From: Blepharisma stoltei
Taxonomy: Eukaryota > Ciliophora > Heterotrichea > Heterotrichida > Blepharismidae
NCBI GenBank assembly: GCA_914767885.1
Contig: CAJZBQ010000004.1
Span: 1,093,001-1,157,000, forward strand
Reading direction: 5' to 3'
Length of the DNA stretch: 64,000 nucleotides
Under the pieces are notes generated by a model. It saw only the letters and a list, made by a program, of their open reading frames with translations. It was not told where the DNA came from and did no database searches. The position numbers and the translations under genes were made by a program. Positions 21,626 to 32,126 of the stretch are shown here, in pieces; the stretch's first letter is position 1, and every line of letters starts with the position of its first letter.

Positions 21626-22102
21626 TTAAATTTCCTTTGCAAAAATCTTAAATTTTCATATTTTTCAAAGGGAAAAAAAAGCTTGCCAATTTAAAAGATC
21701 GGATTTAAATAATGCCCCGGAATAATCTGGGTTAGGCAGAGCAATCACATATTCTCAGTTTGAGCCTGAAATAGTCCTTGTAGTTGTGGTAGTGTTTATA
21801 TTGTTATTTTCAAACTCTCCTTGGAAATATTTTTTTAAAGCAACTGTTCTGGTTACCTGTACAGTGCTTTTAAATATAAGACTTGTGCTTAGCTTGCTTT
21901 GTTTTGGCTCAATAGTTTTTTCTTCAGTCTTTTTAGCAAGTTTGGCTTTTTGCTGAAAAAACGGGTGATTTTCAAGTTTATGAAGCTTTTCTAATAGTTT
22001 GTTTCTTTCATTTAGCAGAACTTCATACGATTGCTGATCTATAACTTGCTGTCTTAATTGGCATCCTATTTGATTTTTAAGCTTAATAAGCTCAAATTCC
22101 AT
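21626..22102 (-). CDS. Small protein with coiled-coil N-terminus, unknown
   Basis: 158 residues from ATG 22102 (MEFELIKLKNQIGCQLRQQV) to TAA 21626. The frame continues through several TGA codons read as Trp near the end (GSN-W-EYVIALPNPDY, then SL-W-KI-W). The first 70 residues form a likely coiled coil (LLNERNKLLEKLHKLENHPFF). The rest is Lys/Thr-rich with a run NNNINTTTTTRT. No signal peptide, membrane helix or known domain recognised. It lies head-to-head with the next gene (about 130 bp between starts), so the two may share a promoter region. Confidence 0.65.
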
Positions 22103-22232
22103 GCAATTTATATTAATTTTAAAATTCAATGATTTTTCATATCTTTATTCCTCATTTCTCAATGAATTTTCTTTTAGAAATTAGGCTATTTCTCTTCCAA
22201 GTATGGATTTATTAAATTTTAACCATTTATAA

Positions 22233-22655
22233 ATGACTTCATTCAAAGAAGCACAAGCTAAAGGCCTTAGATGGCCTGAAGGACCTGATGATCTTTGTCC
22301 ATCAAAGATAGAAAACACTTATCTCTATGGAGGTGGCCGTACAAGAAAGTTTAAAATCTTATTAGCAGAAATCTCAATAGCATGGGGAGCGTTCAATGTT
22401 GCTCTTGACAAGTATCTTCTCAAGAATAGACACAATGTGAAGAATAATTTCTTTTTAGAAAGAACAATGATTTGGTCCTCCAGATATTATCTCCCATGCA
22501 TGCTTGTACTTTGGGGCTTTATCCCTATTAGTCAAGCTACCTATTGGTGGGTTCTTTGGGTTTCTGTAGGAGCTAAGCCAAATGTTTCTCGTGACCCAGT
22601 GCCTAAATGGAAACCAGGTGAAAATCCATTTTATGATAAGGCTGAAGAAGATTAA
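22233..22655 (+). CDS. Small membrane protein, unknown (possible mitochondrial subunit)
   Basis: 140 residues, ATG 22233 to TAA 22655, no insert. One or two hydrophobic segments are visible (ILLAEISIAWGAFNVAL; YYLPCMLVLWGFIPIS), followed by YWWVLWVSVGAKP and a polar C-terminus with WKPGENPFYDKAEED. Size, Trp content and lack of a signal peptide recall lineage-specific respiratory-chain subunits, but this is only a resemblance. I do not recognise the family. Confidence 0.7.
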   Translation: MTSFKEAQAKGLRWPEGPDDLCPSKIENTYLYGGGRTRKFKILLAEISIAWGAFNVALDKYLLKNRHNVKNNFFLERTMIWSSRYYLPCMLVLWGFIPISQATYWWVLWVSVGAKPNVSRDPVPKWKPGENPFYDKAEED

Positions 22656-22805
22656 GCTTAATAGAAGCTAAAATAAGGGATTTAACTCTTAAATTTGACT
22701 TTAAAAGTTCTAGATTTAACCATTTCATAGATTGGGTTTTAAAAACAGCGCAAGATGAAGAAATTAAATAATTTTCTTCACCTCAACAAAAATTAATAAA
22801 AATAA

Positions 22806-25800
22806 ATGTCTACTCAATTCCTAAACTGCATAATCTGCCAAGAAAAGGCCAAACTAATTTGTTTTTGCTCAAACATATCTCTCTGTGAAAAGTGTATCGG
22901 AAAGCATCTCTTAAATAATCCGTCAATTAATCACAAGCCTGTCCCCTTAAGTGATTCATACTTGTCATCAAAATACACTCAAAATCTTGAAGATTTAAAC
23001 AAAACAGAAGAAAAAATCCTACAAGTGGCGGCCTGTCAACAAGAAGTTATCAATGCAATTCAATCTAGGGTGCAGGTCAAATGACTTTGCCTTTTTAATA
23101 GTGTCCATTTCACCGAAAAATTGATCGAAAATTTTTAATAGTGAGACACATTTGACTGAAAAAAAACCGTTAATTTTCAGCCAAATGTCCGCACTATCAA
23201 AAATTTTCGATCAAATGGATTTCGATGAAATGTACACTGTCAAAAATCCACAGTCATTTGACATGGAGCCTTCAATCTAAGCTTGCTAATGAAATTTTAG
23301 AATTAGAAGAATTTATTCCATTATTTTTTTTTAATTTTTTATATATAAAAATATTTGCATTATTTTTTATAAAAAAAAGAAAAATCTTAGCCAAAATTAT
23401 AAATAATTTATTAGAAAATACAATAAAAAACTTTCGCTAGAAGTAATTGCTGAATTTATAAAAGGAATACAAAGAGACGTTATAGATGCCTCAAAAATAA
23501 TCAATAACTTTGTGACAGAGCAGTGCGATAATGCTCAAAAAGAGCTGCGAAATGCTTTAGTTTTACTAAAACTTTCACATGATGCAAATCATCCAATTTT
23601 AAGCCTACTTTTGCGATGTAAATCTGTAGAAGAAGTCAGAAATATTGAAATCGCTAAAAAAGACCTAACTTTTAAAGATTTAAAGATAAAAGAAACCATA
23701 AAAGACGGGATTTATTTTTGTTTTGATATTGTAAAAGACAATAATATTCCCGCAAATAAGTTTCCACAGCTGCACCCTGGTGTGAGCTCCAATAAATTAG
23801 AATCAATCCGACGAGTCAAAGTAGGAATCCCTGGGATGGGACATGGGAAATCTGCAGAAATGGAAAAAGAAGAAGTAGAAGAAATCATGACTCCTCATAG
23901 AATTGAAAGGACTTTTTCAGAAAATTCACCAGAAAGAACTCCAACGCCTATTGTTGAAGAAGTTTTTGCGAGGAAAACATTTAATGTTTTGCCTAGATGT
24001 AACGAAGATGTAAAAATAGAAAAACTTGATTTTTATGATACTCCTTTAATGACAAGGCATATAAGGGATACGCCGATTTCACATAGCAGGACTTTGCCAC
24101 CTGATAAAGGGATATTTCAAGAAGCACTATCTTTAGAAGTACCACCGAGGCTTATTAATGAATCTTTTAGGTCAGCTAAGAATATAGAATTAGGATTAAT
24201 CAAAGGTAGACAATCAATAGAGCCAAGAACTCAGCAATTATCTCCACAAAAAAATCAGCGCCAGCGGCAATTTGATCCTCTGCCTCCGTCGCTTTATTGC
24301 TTTATTCCGGAATCCTCGAAATTAATAATATATAATACTTCAACAAAGCACCCACTCCACCTCAAGCATTGGTTTATTATGTAAATTTTTTTTTTAATTT
24401 TAATTTGTGTGAAGAAATTATCTTATTTAGGAAGTCAAGGCATTATAATTAAATTAGATTCAATTTTATAATTTAAAAAAAAATTTGCTTTTTTTAATTA
24501 AAGTTTTTAATCATTATTTATATAGGAAAGTCAGAATTAATAGATTTTGAATCTGAAGCATTTTATTCAAAAAGTGCTTGGGGTGTAAGCGAAGACGGAA
24601 AACTAATTTTAACAGGCGGATATGATGGTAGCTCTCGAAAACAAACATTTATGTACAATCTCTATGAAAAATGTATCGAAAAAGCCCCAAACATGATACT
24701 TTCAAGATATAATCATGCACAAGTTGCTCTTGGGCATTATATTTACGTTATCGGAGGCTTCAATACATCTCCTTTAAAAGAATGCGAAAAATTAAACCTT
24801 TTTACCAAAAAGTGGCAAAAAACCGGAAATTTAATAATCGCTAGAGACTGTCATGCTGCTTGTGTTCACAGCGGGAGGATTTTTGTTGCAGGAGGCACTG
24901 GAATAGATTCAATAGAAGTATTTAATGCCGTAAGTGAAAAATTTTCATTAATCAGAGTAAGGCTCCCAGTTCCTGGCAGATGCTGTATGTTTCCTCACAA
25001 TAAAAATATTTTATTATTTCAAAGGAACAAAGCCATTTCTTTTAGCCCCACAACAATGTCGTGCACTGAAATCTCAGCCATCGAAGAAGCAGAATGGTGG
25101 ACTCCTGGTGATCCTGTGATTACAAGCGATTTTGTTTATTTTATTACACATTTTAATGCTTTTAAATTTCAAGTTGAAACTGGAACAATTGGGGTGAGGT
25201 TAATTAAAGTACACTGTACTTTTTCAACCCCCTCCGAAAACCTACAAAAATGACTGTGTACTTTAAAAATGGTCGTTTAGTGTGAAAAAGTACAAACGGT
25301 ACTTTTCGATTTTTTAAAAAACAGGGTGTGAAAAAAGTAAACGGTGAAAAAACCAGCCCAAAGCAGAGGAAAAAAGTACATATAAAAATTAATATTCTAT
25401 CAAGACTAAGTAAAATTTAAGCAAAGAAAGGCCAAGGTTAAATTGCATAATAAACAGCTTGTATTGCATTATAATAAATACTAACTCCCCCCCTCCGTGA
25501 GTGAACAAAACCATTAGAAAAATCGCTGTTTTTTGCCCAAAAACCCACCCTCCGTGAGTGAACAAAAATTTTTTTAATAGAAAAATTTTTTATGGAAAAA
25601 AATTTTTGATATATAAGTGATAATTATTATAATGAAATCTCGAGCTAATTCTATTTAATTGCTTTTTAAAACATAAATTTTCTAAATTAAATTAATATTT
25701 GTTTTCCAATTTTTGCAAATTAGGATTTTTTTTAAAATTTCGAAAAAAAAATTTTCTATAAAATTTATATATAAATTTTTTTTTTTAAAAAAAAAAATTA

Positions 25801-28473
25801 ACCCCCCTCCGTGAGTGAACAAAATTTTTTTTTTGTCACTCACGGAGGGGGGGGGGAGTAAGCAATATTTATGGAAAGAATGCAAGAGCTGCATGATAAA
25901 CAATAAAAAATATTTGGCTCTCAAAATAAGAGGAAAAAAAGTACGCTGCAAAATATAAAATGATTAAAGTGACGTAGAATAATCTAATATAAAAGACTAA
26001 TAATAAATACAGGAAATTCCCTTAGAAAGGTCAACTTTAATTTGTTAAATAAAAGACCAAAAGTTACAAAGAAATATAAGAAAAGTGATTATGGATAAAA
26101 TTATTAAAAATGGATGAAAAAAGTACACGTTTTTTCCATATGTGAAAAAAGAGTGAAAAAAGTACTCATAAAATTTTTAACAGTGCAAATTTTGAATGAA
26201 AAAAGTACAAAGGGAAAAAAAAAAACAGAGGGAAAAAGTACATTGACTTTTTATATGAAAATACTAATTTTTTAAATATGTTACCTTAAAATGAGAAGAA
26301 CGCATCATTTAATTTTGCTGCATATATTAATTCTCACTCCCCCCTTAAATTGGAACAAAAAAATTGTTTCCCAATTTAAAGGGGGTTAATTTTTTTTTTT
26401 TAGAAAAAAATATCACTTAACTTAACTTAAACAGACGGGCTCGTGCCCTTAATTTTAACCAATCACCTAGGATCCCTTATGGGATTCATCAGCTTTGCGA
26501 CATCACTCCCAAATAATATGGGAGCACTGATGCCTCCTTATTGTCTCTTATAAAAAGACTCCAGTGTTGAGTGGGCAGACTACGGGTTTGGAGGCTGAGG
26601 GAATACGAAGTTGGCATTCCGAAATTCCAAATAATGGAATTTCTGGTAGCCTGTGGCAAAAGGATAAAGACCAAATCCTGGGATGTAACGCCCAGTTTAA
26701 CGCTAGGCAGTTGCCCGATTGGTCTAGGTATTACTTGTAGACTCTGCTGGGCTCGCCCTTTCCAAATCTGAACCCTCCTTACCTTCGAAGTAAAAACCAG
26801 TCTCGAATTTGGACTTGGGCTAGGTTCTGCGCTCGCTCCTGCATAATTAGTTGCCTAGCATTGCTGTTCATTTCAAGGCTAGAAAAACCTTGCCGGATAT
26901 AATTAAAATATGAGTCGGAGGCTGTATGGCCGTGAGGCCATACCTAGACGAAGACGCTATATTTTAATTATCTAGAAAAAAAAAATAAAAATAAAAATTT
27001 CAAAATTTATATAAAAATTTTAAAAAAAAATATCAAAAATTTATCGAATAGATTAATAAATTTGTTTTAATAAAATGCTATTTACTCTTTATCCTTTAAA
27101 ACAAAGCAATATATAACTAAATTTGCATTATTAGTTAATACGCCACTATTAATCGGTATCAAAAATTATTTACACAATATTATTATTTTTATTAATAAAA
27201 AAATAAAAAAAAAAAAATTTTAGAAAATTTATCGATCAAAGTGCTAATTTTGTTTAAATAAGATGCTATTATACTCTATTATTTTAAAATAAAGCAAGAA
27301 ATAAGTAAATCTTTAAATTTTATAAAGAATTCCTATTGAATTTATATCAAAACTATTTAAATAAAAAATATCATTTTTATCAAAAAAAATCAATTCTTTT
27401 TTTTAAAATTTAGCAGTTAAGGATAATAAATTTATTTAAATAAGATGCTGTTTCAACTCTCTTCTTTAAACAAGAGCAAGATATTACTAAATTTTGAATT
27501 TTAGTTAAGAAGAAGCATTTAACTTATATTAAAACTTTTTAGATAAAAATTATATATAATGTTTTATTATAAAATTAAAAAATTTGTTCCAATTGAAGGA
27601 GCTAATTTACCAAAAAAGTGAAATTTTACCTATATTTGTTCCAATTTAAGGGGGGAGTGAGAATTAATATATGCAGCAAAATTAAATGATGCGTTCTTCT
27701 CATTTTAAGGTAAACATATTTAAAAAATTAGTATTTTCATATAAAAAGTCAATGTACTTTTTCCCTCTGTTTTTTTTTTCCCTTTGTACTTTTTTCATTC
27801 AAAATTTGCACTGTTAAAAATTTTATGAGTACTTTTTTCACTCTTTTTTCACATATGGAAAAAAACGTGTACTTTTTTTCATCCATTTTTAATAATTTTA
27901 TCCATAATCACTTTTCTTATATTTCTTTGTAACTTTTGGTCTTTTATTTAACAAATTAAGTTGACCTTTCTAAGGGAATTTCCTGTATTTATTATTAGTC
28001 TTTTATATTAGATTATTCTACGTCACTTTAATCATTTTATATTTTGCAGCGTACTTTTTTCCTCTTATTTTGAGAGCCAAATATTTTTTATTGTTTATCA
28101 TGCAGCTCTTGCATTCTTTCCATAAATATTGCTTAGTATTTATTATAATGCAATACAAGCTGTTTTATTATGCAATTTAACCTTGGCCTTTCTTTGCTTA
28201 AATTTACTTAGTCTTGATAGAATATTGATTTTTATATGTACTTTTTTCCTCTGCTTTGGCTGGTTTTTTTTCACCGTTTACTTTTTTCACCCCCTGTTTT
28301 TAAAAAATCGAAAAGTACCGTTTGTACTTTTTTTTTCACACTAAACGACCATTTTTAAAGTACACAGTCATTTTTGTAGGTTTTCGGAGGGGGTTGAAAA
28401 AAGTACAGTGTACTTTAATTAACCTCACCCAACAATTGGGCTCGAGTTTTCTTTTAATTTAGAATTTTACTAG
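22806..28473 (+). CDS. B-box and kelch-repeat protein, split by three IESs and a terminal foldback element
   Basis: ATG 22806 starts a B-box-like Cys/His module (CIICQEKAKLICFCSNISLCEKCIGKHL). Coiled coil follows (LNKTEEKILQVAACQQEVINAIQSKLANEI), then a disordered Ser/Pro-rich linker. The C-terminus has kelch repeats: LILTGGYDGSSRKQTFMYNLY, YIYVIGGFNTSPLKECEKL, RIFVAGGTGIDSIEVFNAV. Such proteins act as scaffolds or ubiquitin-ligase adaptors. IESs at 23067-23279, 23324-23439 and 24384-24520 interrupt it. At 25192 a 3.2-kb foldback enters the last codons. Deleting it with one 8-bp target copy gives ETGTIG-LEFSFNLEFY and a TAG at 28471-28473. TA-to-TA deletion would end at 28456 instead; otherwise the frame stops inside the element. 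Confidence 0.8.
23067..23279. mobile_element. Palindromic TA-bounded IES in the kelch gene
   Basis: 213 bp. Arms of about 100 bp pair across (GTCAAATGACTTTGCC against GTCAAATGACTGTGGA, and AAAATTTTTAATAGTG against its complement). TTCAATCTA flanks both sides. Excision joins INAIQS to KLANEILELEEF. Confidence 0.88.
23324..23439. other. TA-bounded IES in the kelch gene
   Basis: 116 bp of nearly pure A/T. Removal joins LEEFIPL to EVIAEFIKGIQRDV. Confidence 0.78.
24384..24520. other. TA-bounded IES in the kelch gene
   Basis: 137 bp, AT-rich. Removal joins HLKHWFIM to YIGKSELIDFESEAF at the start of the kelch repeats. Confidence 0.78.
25484..25860 (-). mobile_element. Family A MITE nested in the left arm of the foldback
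   Basis: 377 bp, TA at 25482-25483 and 25859-25860, opposite orientation to the 30.7 kb copy. The right arm of the foldback lacks it and reads ATTGCTTAGTATTTAT, exactly the sequence expected after TA-to-TA removal. The arm therefore serves as a built-in empty site. Confidence 0.95.
26411..26972 (-). mobile_element. Retroposon-like insert in the foldback core
   Basis: About 560 bp of higher GC flanked by TAGAAAAAAA (26401-26410 and 26973-26982). On the minus strand it ends in repeated TTAAG units. Ends of a short palindrome (TAATTAAAATATGAGTCG) lie at its other end. Function unknown; boundary assignment moderate. Confidence 0.5.
27045..27545. repeat. Degenerate tandem repeat, three ~185-bp units
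   Basis: Units begin near 27050, 27242 and 27424. Each contains AAATTTGTTTAAATAARATG-like sequence followed by an ACTCT box and a AAAGCAAGAAATA-like segment. The same segment occurs in the GDH insert (37920-37950). Confidence 0.65.
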
Positions 28474-29180
28474 ATATTAAGGTTTTATCTGTTTCATTTA
28501 TTAATTGCTCAAACAGCTCTTGGATGCCTTTTCCAGTCCTTGCGGACGTTTCCATTCATTTGATTTCGTGTTTTTCAACGAATTTTTTGATTGTTGACTT
28601 TTTAATTCTCCTATACCTTTTTGAATAATTATGTGGCTTTTTCTTAGCCAGTCTAGAAATTTATGAAGATTAATGCCTTAATTTTCTATAAAAAACATAA
28701 TTTTTGAGATTAAAAGTCTATATTGCTTAATATTTATTATTGTATATCATCCTCTATGTCGCATTTGTTCCCAACTAATATTAATATACAATTTTGTTCA
28801 CTTTTTTTAAGCTCTTGTATTCAATATTCACAAGAATTTAAAGAGTTCTCATTACACACATCATAAGTTATAATTGCAGCATTTGCACTTTTATAGTAAA
28901 GATACATCAAAGACTTGAAGCGTTCTTGTCCTCCTGTATCCCAAATATTAATATCAACCAGTCTGTTATCGTCAAGCTTCACATGTTTTTTCAATAGACA
29001 AGCTCCGAAAGTCTGCTCATAGCTTTCATTAAAAGTATTTTGCAAATATCTATAAACAATTGCGCTTTTGCCAACTCCTGGATCGCCGAGCAGGATTAAT
29101 TTTATGTCAAATTGAATGCTTCCGTCGCTTTGAAATAATAAACTTGCTGTTTTAGTAGTAATGCTAAATAAGCAACCCAT
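28454..29180 (-). CDS. Rab-like small GTPase with N-terminal MGC and no C-terminal cysteine
   Basis: Start chosen at ATG 29180 (MGCLFSITTKTAS); the upstream open frame looks non-coding. G1 is GDPGVGKSA, switch II is WDTGGQERF, G4 is VGNKCDIED, and G5 is ETSARTGKG. The frame reads one TGA as Trp (CEY-W-IQELKK). An IES (28616-28739) falls between IEDDIQ and YRRIKKSTIKKF. The C-terminus ends SSKILN with no prenylation cysteine, whereas Gly2-Cys3 suits N-myristoylation plus palmitoylation, so membrane anchoring is probably N-terminal. Rabs direct vesicle traffic. The stop (28454-28456) overlaps the predicted end of the convergent kelch gene by about 20 bp. Confidence 0.88.
28616..28739. other. 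TA-bounded IES in the Rab-like gene
   Basis: 124 bp, AT-rich, with several in-frame stops. Removal joins GNKCDIEDDIQ to YRRIKKSTIKKFVEKHEIKW. Confidence 0.85.
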
Positions 29181-29541
29181 TTTCTCAAAATTTTTATTAA
29201 TTCGAAATTGGTGAAACTTTAATTGATAAGTGCAGCATATTAAGGTAAGATTTTTTATTAATTTTATATCAGGGATTATAAAGGCTAGCAATGGAAAAAT
29301 TTTTATATTTTTTAAAAATTTATGCATGAGAAACTATCGTAAAGTAATTTAAGAGTTTTTTAATTTTAAAGCTGGGATAGAAAAACTGCTTTAATTAATT
29401 ATAAATGATGGAAAACAGTTTTATAGTGTTATGAATATACCATTTTATATTGATAAAGGATACTATTAATATTATTTTTTATATTATAAATAATTAATAA
29501 TATTGAAAATAATTTATTTTAGATTATTTTATTGTTTTAAT

Positions 29542-30195
29542 ATACATAAAATGGCGTATGGCGACCGACCCGTCCTCTCAGTGACGGTTTCCATGCATAT
29601 CCGGGCATGGTTTTTTGGAGGAGGAGGAGGAGAGGGTGGCCCAGCAATATCGGGATCCAAGTAGCGATGGGCATAAGCACAGACTCGCTAGTCGTGACCT
29701 GACCCTTGGGCAGTTTCCTTCAACTCCTTTTTTTCAAGCAGCACCCAAGCCAGTGGGCGCCCCAAATGGGGCAGGGCGACATACCTGCCCAAGCTGCTAC
29801 GGTGGTCCACCCCGAATCGCGGAATCGGTTGAGTTCTTTTTGAAGGATGGCCTGGAAAGAGGGAGGTTGACTAGACGCCAAGCCTGTGGTACAGGTCTTA
29901 GGGCAGTCTCTCCAGTTGAAAAGGGTCCCTTTAATGGTACGATCTGGCCAGGGGTAAGCAGGAGTGGGGCAATATGGGCAAAGGGACTGAGTTAAAAATG
30001 ATGACGCCCAGCGACGGTCTTCGGACCCAATAGGGCAACTACTACCAAGAAGCCAGGGGTTTCGGCCAGGGCTCAGAGGTATCAGAGGTGGAAGTCCACC
30101 CAATTTGCTTGGGCCACCACGTAGCCTTACGGCTGCGCATGATACTCCTCTCGGAAGTAGGGAATCTAAATACCCCATCGTTAATCTAATCTAAT
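29542..30195 (+). mobile_element. Retroposon-like insertion with 15-bp target duplication
   Basis: 654 bp, strikingly GC-rich for this window, flanked by TTTTATTGTTTTAAT (29527-29541 and 30196-30210). The 5' end reads ATACATAAAATGGCG; the 3' end has a tail TAATCTAATCTAAT. No terminal inverted repeats. Open frames inside (29615-29995 plus, 29720-30178 minus) resemble no known protein. It lies between the divergent Rab-like and CDPK genes, 82 bp before the CDPK start. Confidence 0.75.
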
Positions 30196-30277
30196 TTTTA
30201 TTGTTTTAATGTAACTTACTGTATGAAGCCATCACATTTGATTTTAATTAATTTAACTCAGAAACTAAAATAATAAA

Positions 30278-32126
30278 ATGGGCACATGTATGGCAGGAAA
30301 ATCAAAAAAGAAACGCACGTATTTAAAGAGTCTCGGGCAGCTAAAAGTATCTCCAGGGACTTTCATCTCAGAAAGATTAGACAATTTCAACGACGAATAT
30401 GAAATTGGTGATATGCTTGGAAGTGGGAAATTTTCAACAGTTTACCAATGCAGAGAGCGACGAAGCCAAAACCTGCGAGCTGTAAAAATTATTTCAAAAG
30501 GCGCGCTAGCCGAAGACCAAAAATCAACCGTAAACAAACTTCAAGAAATTTCCATAATGAAAAAACTAGACCATCCCAATATCCTAAAAGTCTACCAAAT
30601 ATTTGAAGATCACAAGAATTTTTACATTATAATGGAATATTGCTCAGGCGGAGAACTGTTTTCAAAAATTTCTAACTCCCCCCCCCCCCCTCCGTGAGCG
30701 AACAAAAAAATTTTGTTCGCTCACGGAGGGGGGTTTAATTTTTTTTTTAAAAAAAAAATTTATATATAAATTTTATAAAAAATATTTTTTTCGAAATTTA
30801 AAAAAATCCTAATTTGCAAAAATTGGGAAGCAAATATTAATTTAATTTGCAAAATTTATGTTTTAAAACGCAATTTGTTTAAAATTAAACAGAATTAGCT
30901 CTAGATTTCATTATACTAATTATCACTTATATATCAAAATTTTTTTCCATTAAAATTTTTTCTATTAAAAAATTTTTGTTCACTCACGGAGGGTGGGTTT
31001 TTGGTCAAAAAATGGCGATTTTTCTAATGGTTTTGTTCGCTCACGGAGGGGGGGGGGGAGTAAAGAACATTTTTTTTCTGAAAAAGAGGCTGCGAAAGTG
31101 ATGTATGAGCTTCTATCTGCAGTTACATATTGCCACGAGCTTAATATCACACATAGGGATTTAAAACCTGAAAATATTCTTTTAGATGAAAAATCTGATG
31201 ATTTTACTATAAAAGTGGCGGACTTTGGCAGTTCCGTATTTTTTGATATGAAAAAAAAGCTTTCAGGAATTTATGGATCACTTTTTTATGTAGCTCCAGA
31301 GGTATTGACTGGCTCTTATAATGAATTATGTGATGAATGAAGCTGTGGAGTCATTTTGTATGTGCTTTTATCAGGCCGTCCTCCGTTTACAGGGAAAAGT
31401 GAAGCAGAAATCCTTCATAATATCCGTTTTGGTGTTTTAATGACAGAAGGACAAAATTTTGACAGGGTTTCAGACGAGGCAAAAGACTTGATAAAGCAGC
31501 TTATAGATAGAAATTTAGATACAAGATTGAGGGCAAAAGAAGCATTAAATCACAGGTGAATTAAAAATAATAAATCCACCACACTTACTGAGCCGAATGC
31601 GCTTCATGATGTATTATTGAATTTGAGGTCGTTTAACTCGAATATTAAGCTGAAAAACGCGATAATTACGTTTATTTCAGCACAGCTTGTTACACACACA
31701 GAAACTAAAAAACTTCAAGATGCGTTTATGATGATGGATAAAGATGGAGATGGGAAAGTGAGCCAAAAAGAGTTGCTAGTTATATATAAAGAAGTTGTAG
31801 GAGGGATAAATCCAGAAAAAGATGTAGAGGAAATAATGAGAAATGTAGATACTGACAATAGTGGGTATATTGATTATACTGAGTTCATTCAAGCTGCTTT
31901 AAGTCATGAGATTCTTTTTTCTAAAAAGAACTTAGAAACAGCTTTTCGACTGTTTGATAAAGATGGAAGTGGGACCATTTCAGCCCAAGAATTAAGGGAG
32001 TGTTTATCAGATGGAAGACTGTCTGATGATTCATTATGGGAAAAAATAGTAGGAGAAGTAGACCAGAATGGAGACGGAGAAATCGATTTGCGAGAATTTC
32101 AAGAAATTTTGATGAAAAAAGTATAA
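30278..32126 (+). CDS. Calcium-dependent protein kinase (CDPK)
   Basis: ATG 30278 (MGTCMAGKSKKK) begins with a Gly2/Cys4 acylation motif. Kinase domain: glycine loop GSGKFSTV, AVK lysine, catalytic HRDLKPEN, DFG (ADFGSSVFF) and APEVLTG; TGA is Trp in DE-W-SCGVILY. An autoinhibitory junction is followed by four canonical EF-hands: DKDGDGKVSQKE, DTDNSGYIDYTE, DKDGSGTISAQE, DQNGDGEIDLRE. All catalytic residues are present, unlike the CDPK-like gene at 904-2388. CDPKs translate Ca2+ signals into phosphorylation. A 388-bp family A MITE cuts the kinase domain; removal joins GGELFSKIS to KEHFFSEKEAAKVM with no lost codon. Confidence 0.97.
30675..31062 (+). mobile_element. Family A MITE / IES in the CDPK kinase domain
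   Basis: 388 bp, TA at 30673-30674 and 31061-31062. Left end TAACTCCCC with a C-run, then CCGTGAGCGAACAAAA and its immediate inverted copy. The right end carries GTTCACTCACGGAGGGTGGG and, about 50 bp on, GTTCGCTCACGGAGG with a G-run and AGTA. Nearly identical to 54912-55298. Confidence 0.97.

Larger units (their letters stand above)
26341..27660. mobile_element. Family B-type element forming the foldback core
   Basis: Begins CTCACTCCCCCCTTAAATTG and ends with its complement (CAATTTAAGGGGGGAGTGAG). A subterminal hairpin TTGGAACAAAAAAATTGTTT sits at the left end. The interior includes the retroposon-like piece and the tandem repeats listed separately. Confidence 0.7.
25192..28430. mobile_element. 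Giant foldback element (3239 bp) with ~780-bp inverted arms and 8-bp target duplication
   Basis: Ends are perfect inverted repeats beginning GGGTGAGGTTAATTAAAG. Outside both lies AACAATTG (25184-25191 and 28431-28438). Arms (25192 to about 26344 and about 27651-28430) match for roughly 780 bp once a nested MITE in the left arm is discounted. The arms carry many copies of GAAAAAAGTAC. The core holds a family B-type element, a retroposon-like piece and degenerate tandem repeats. No transposase frame is visible, so it is non-autonomous. Confidence 0.9.

Noticed and set aside
29615-30178. Two overlapping open frames of 126 and 152 codons as genes
   Set aside because: They lie inside the GC-rich retroposon-like insert, on opposite strands, with low-complexity or Trp/Pro-rich translation and no family resemblance. 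Few stops are expected by chance at this GC content.
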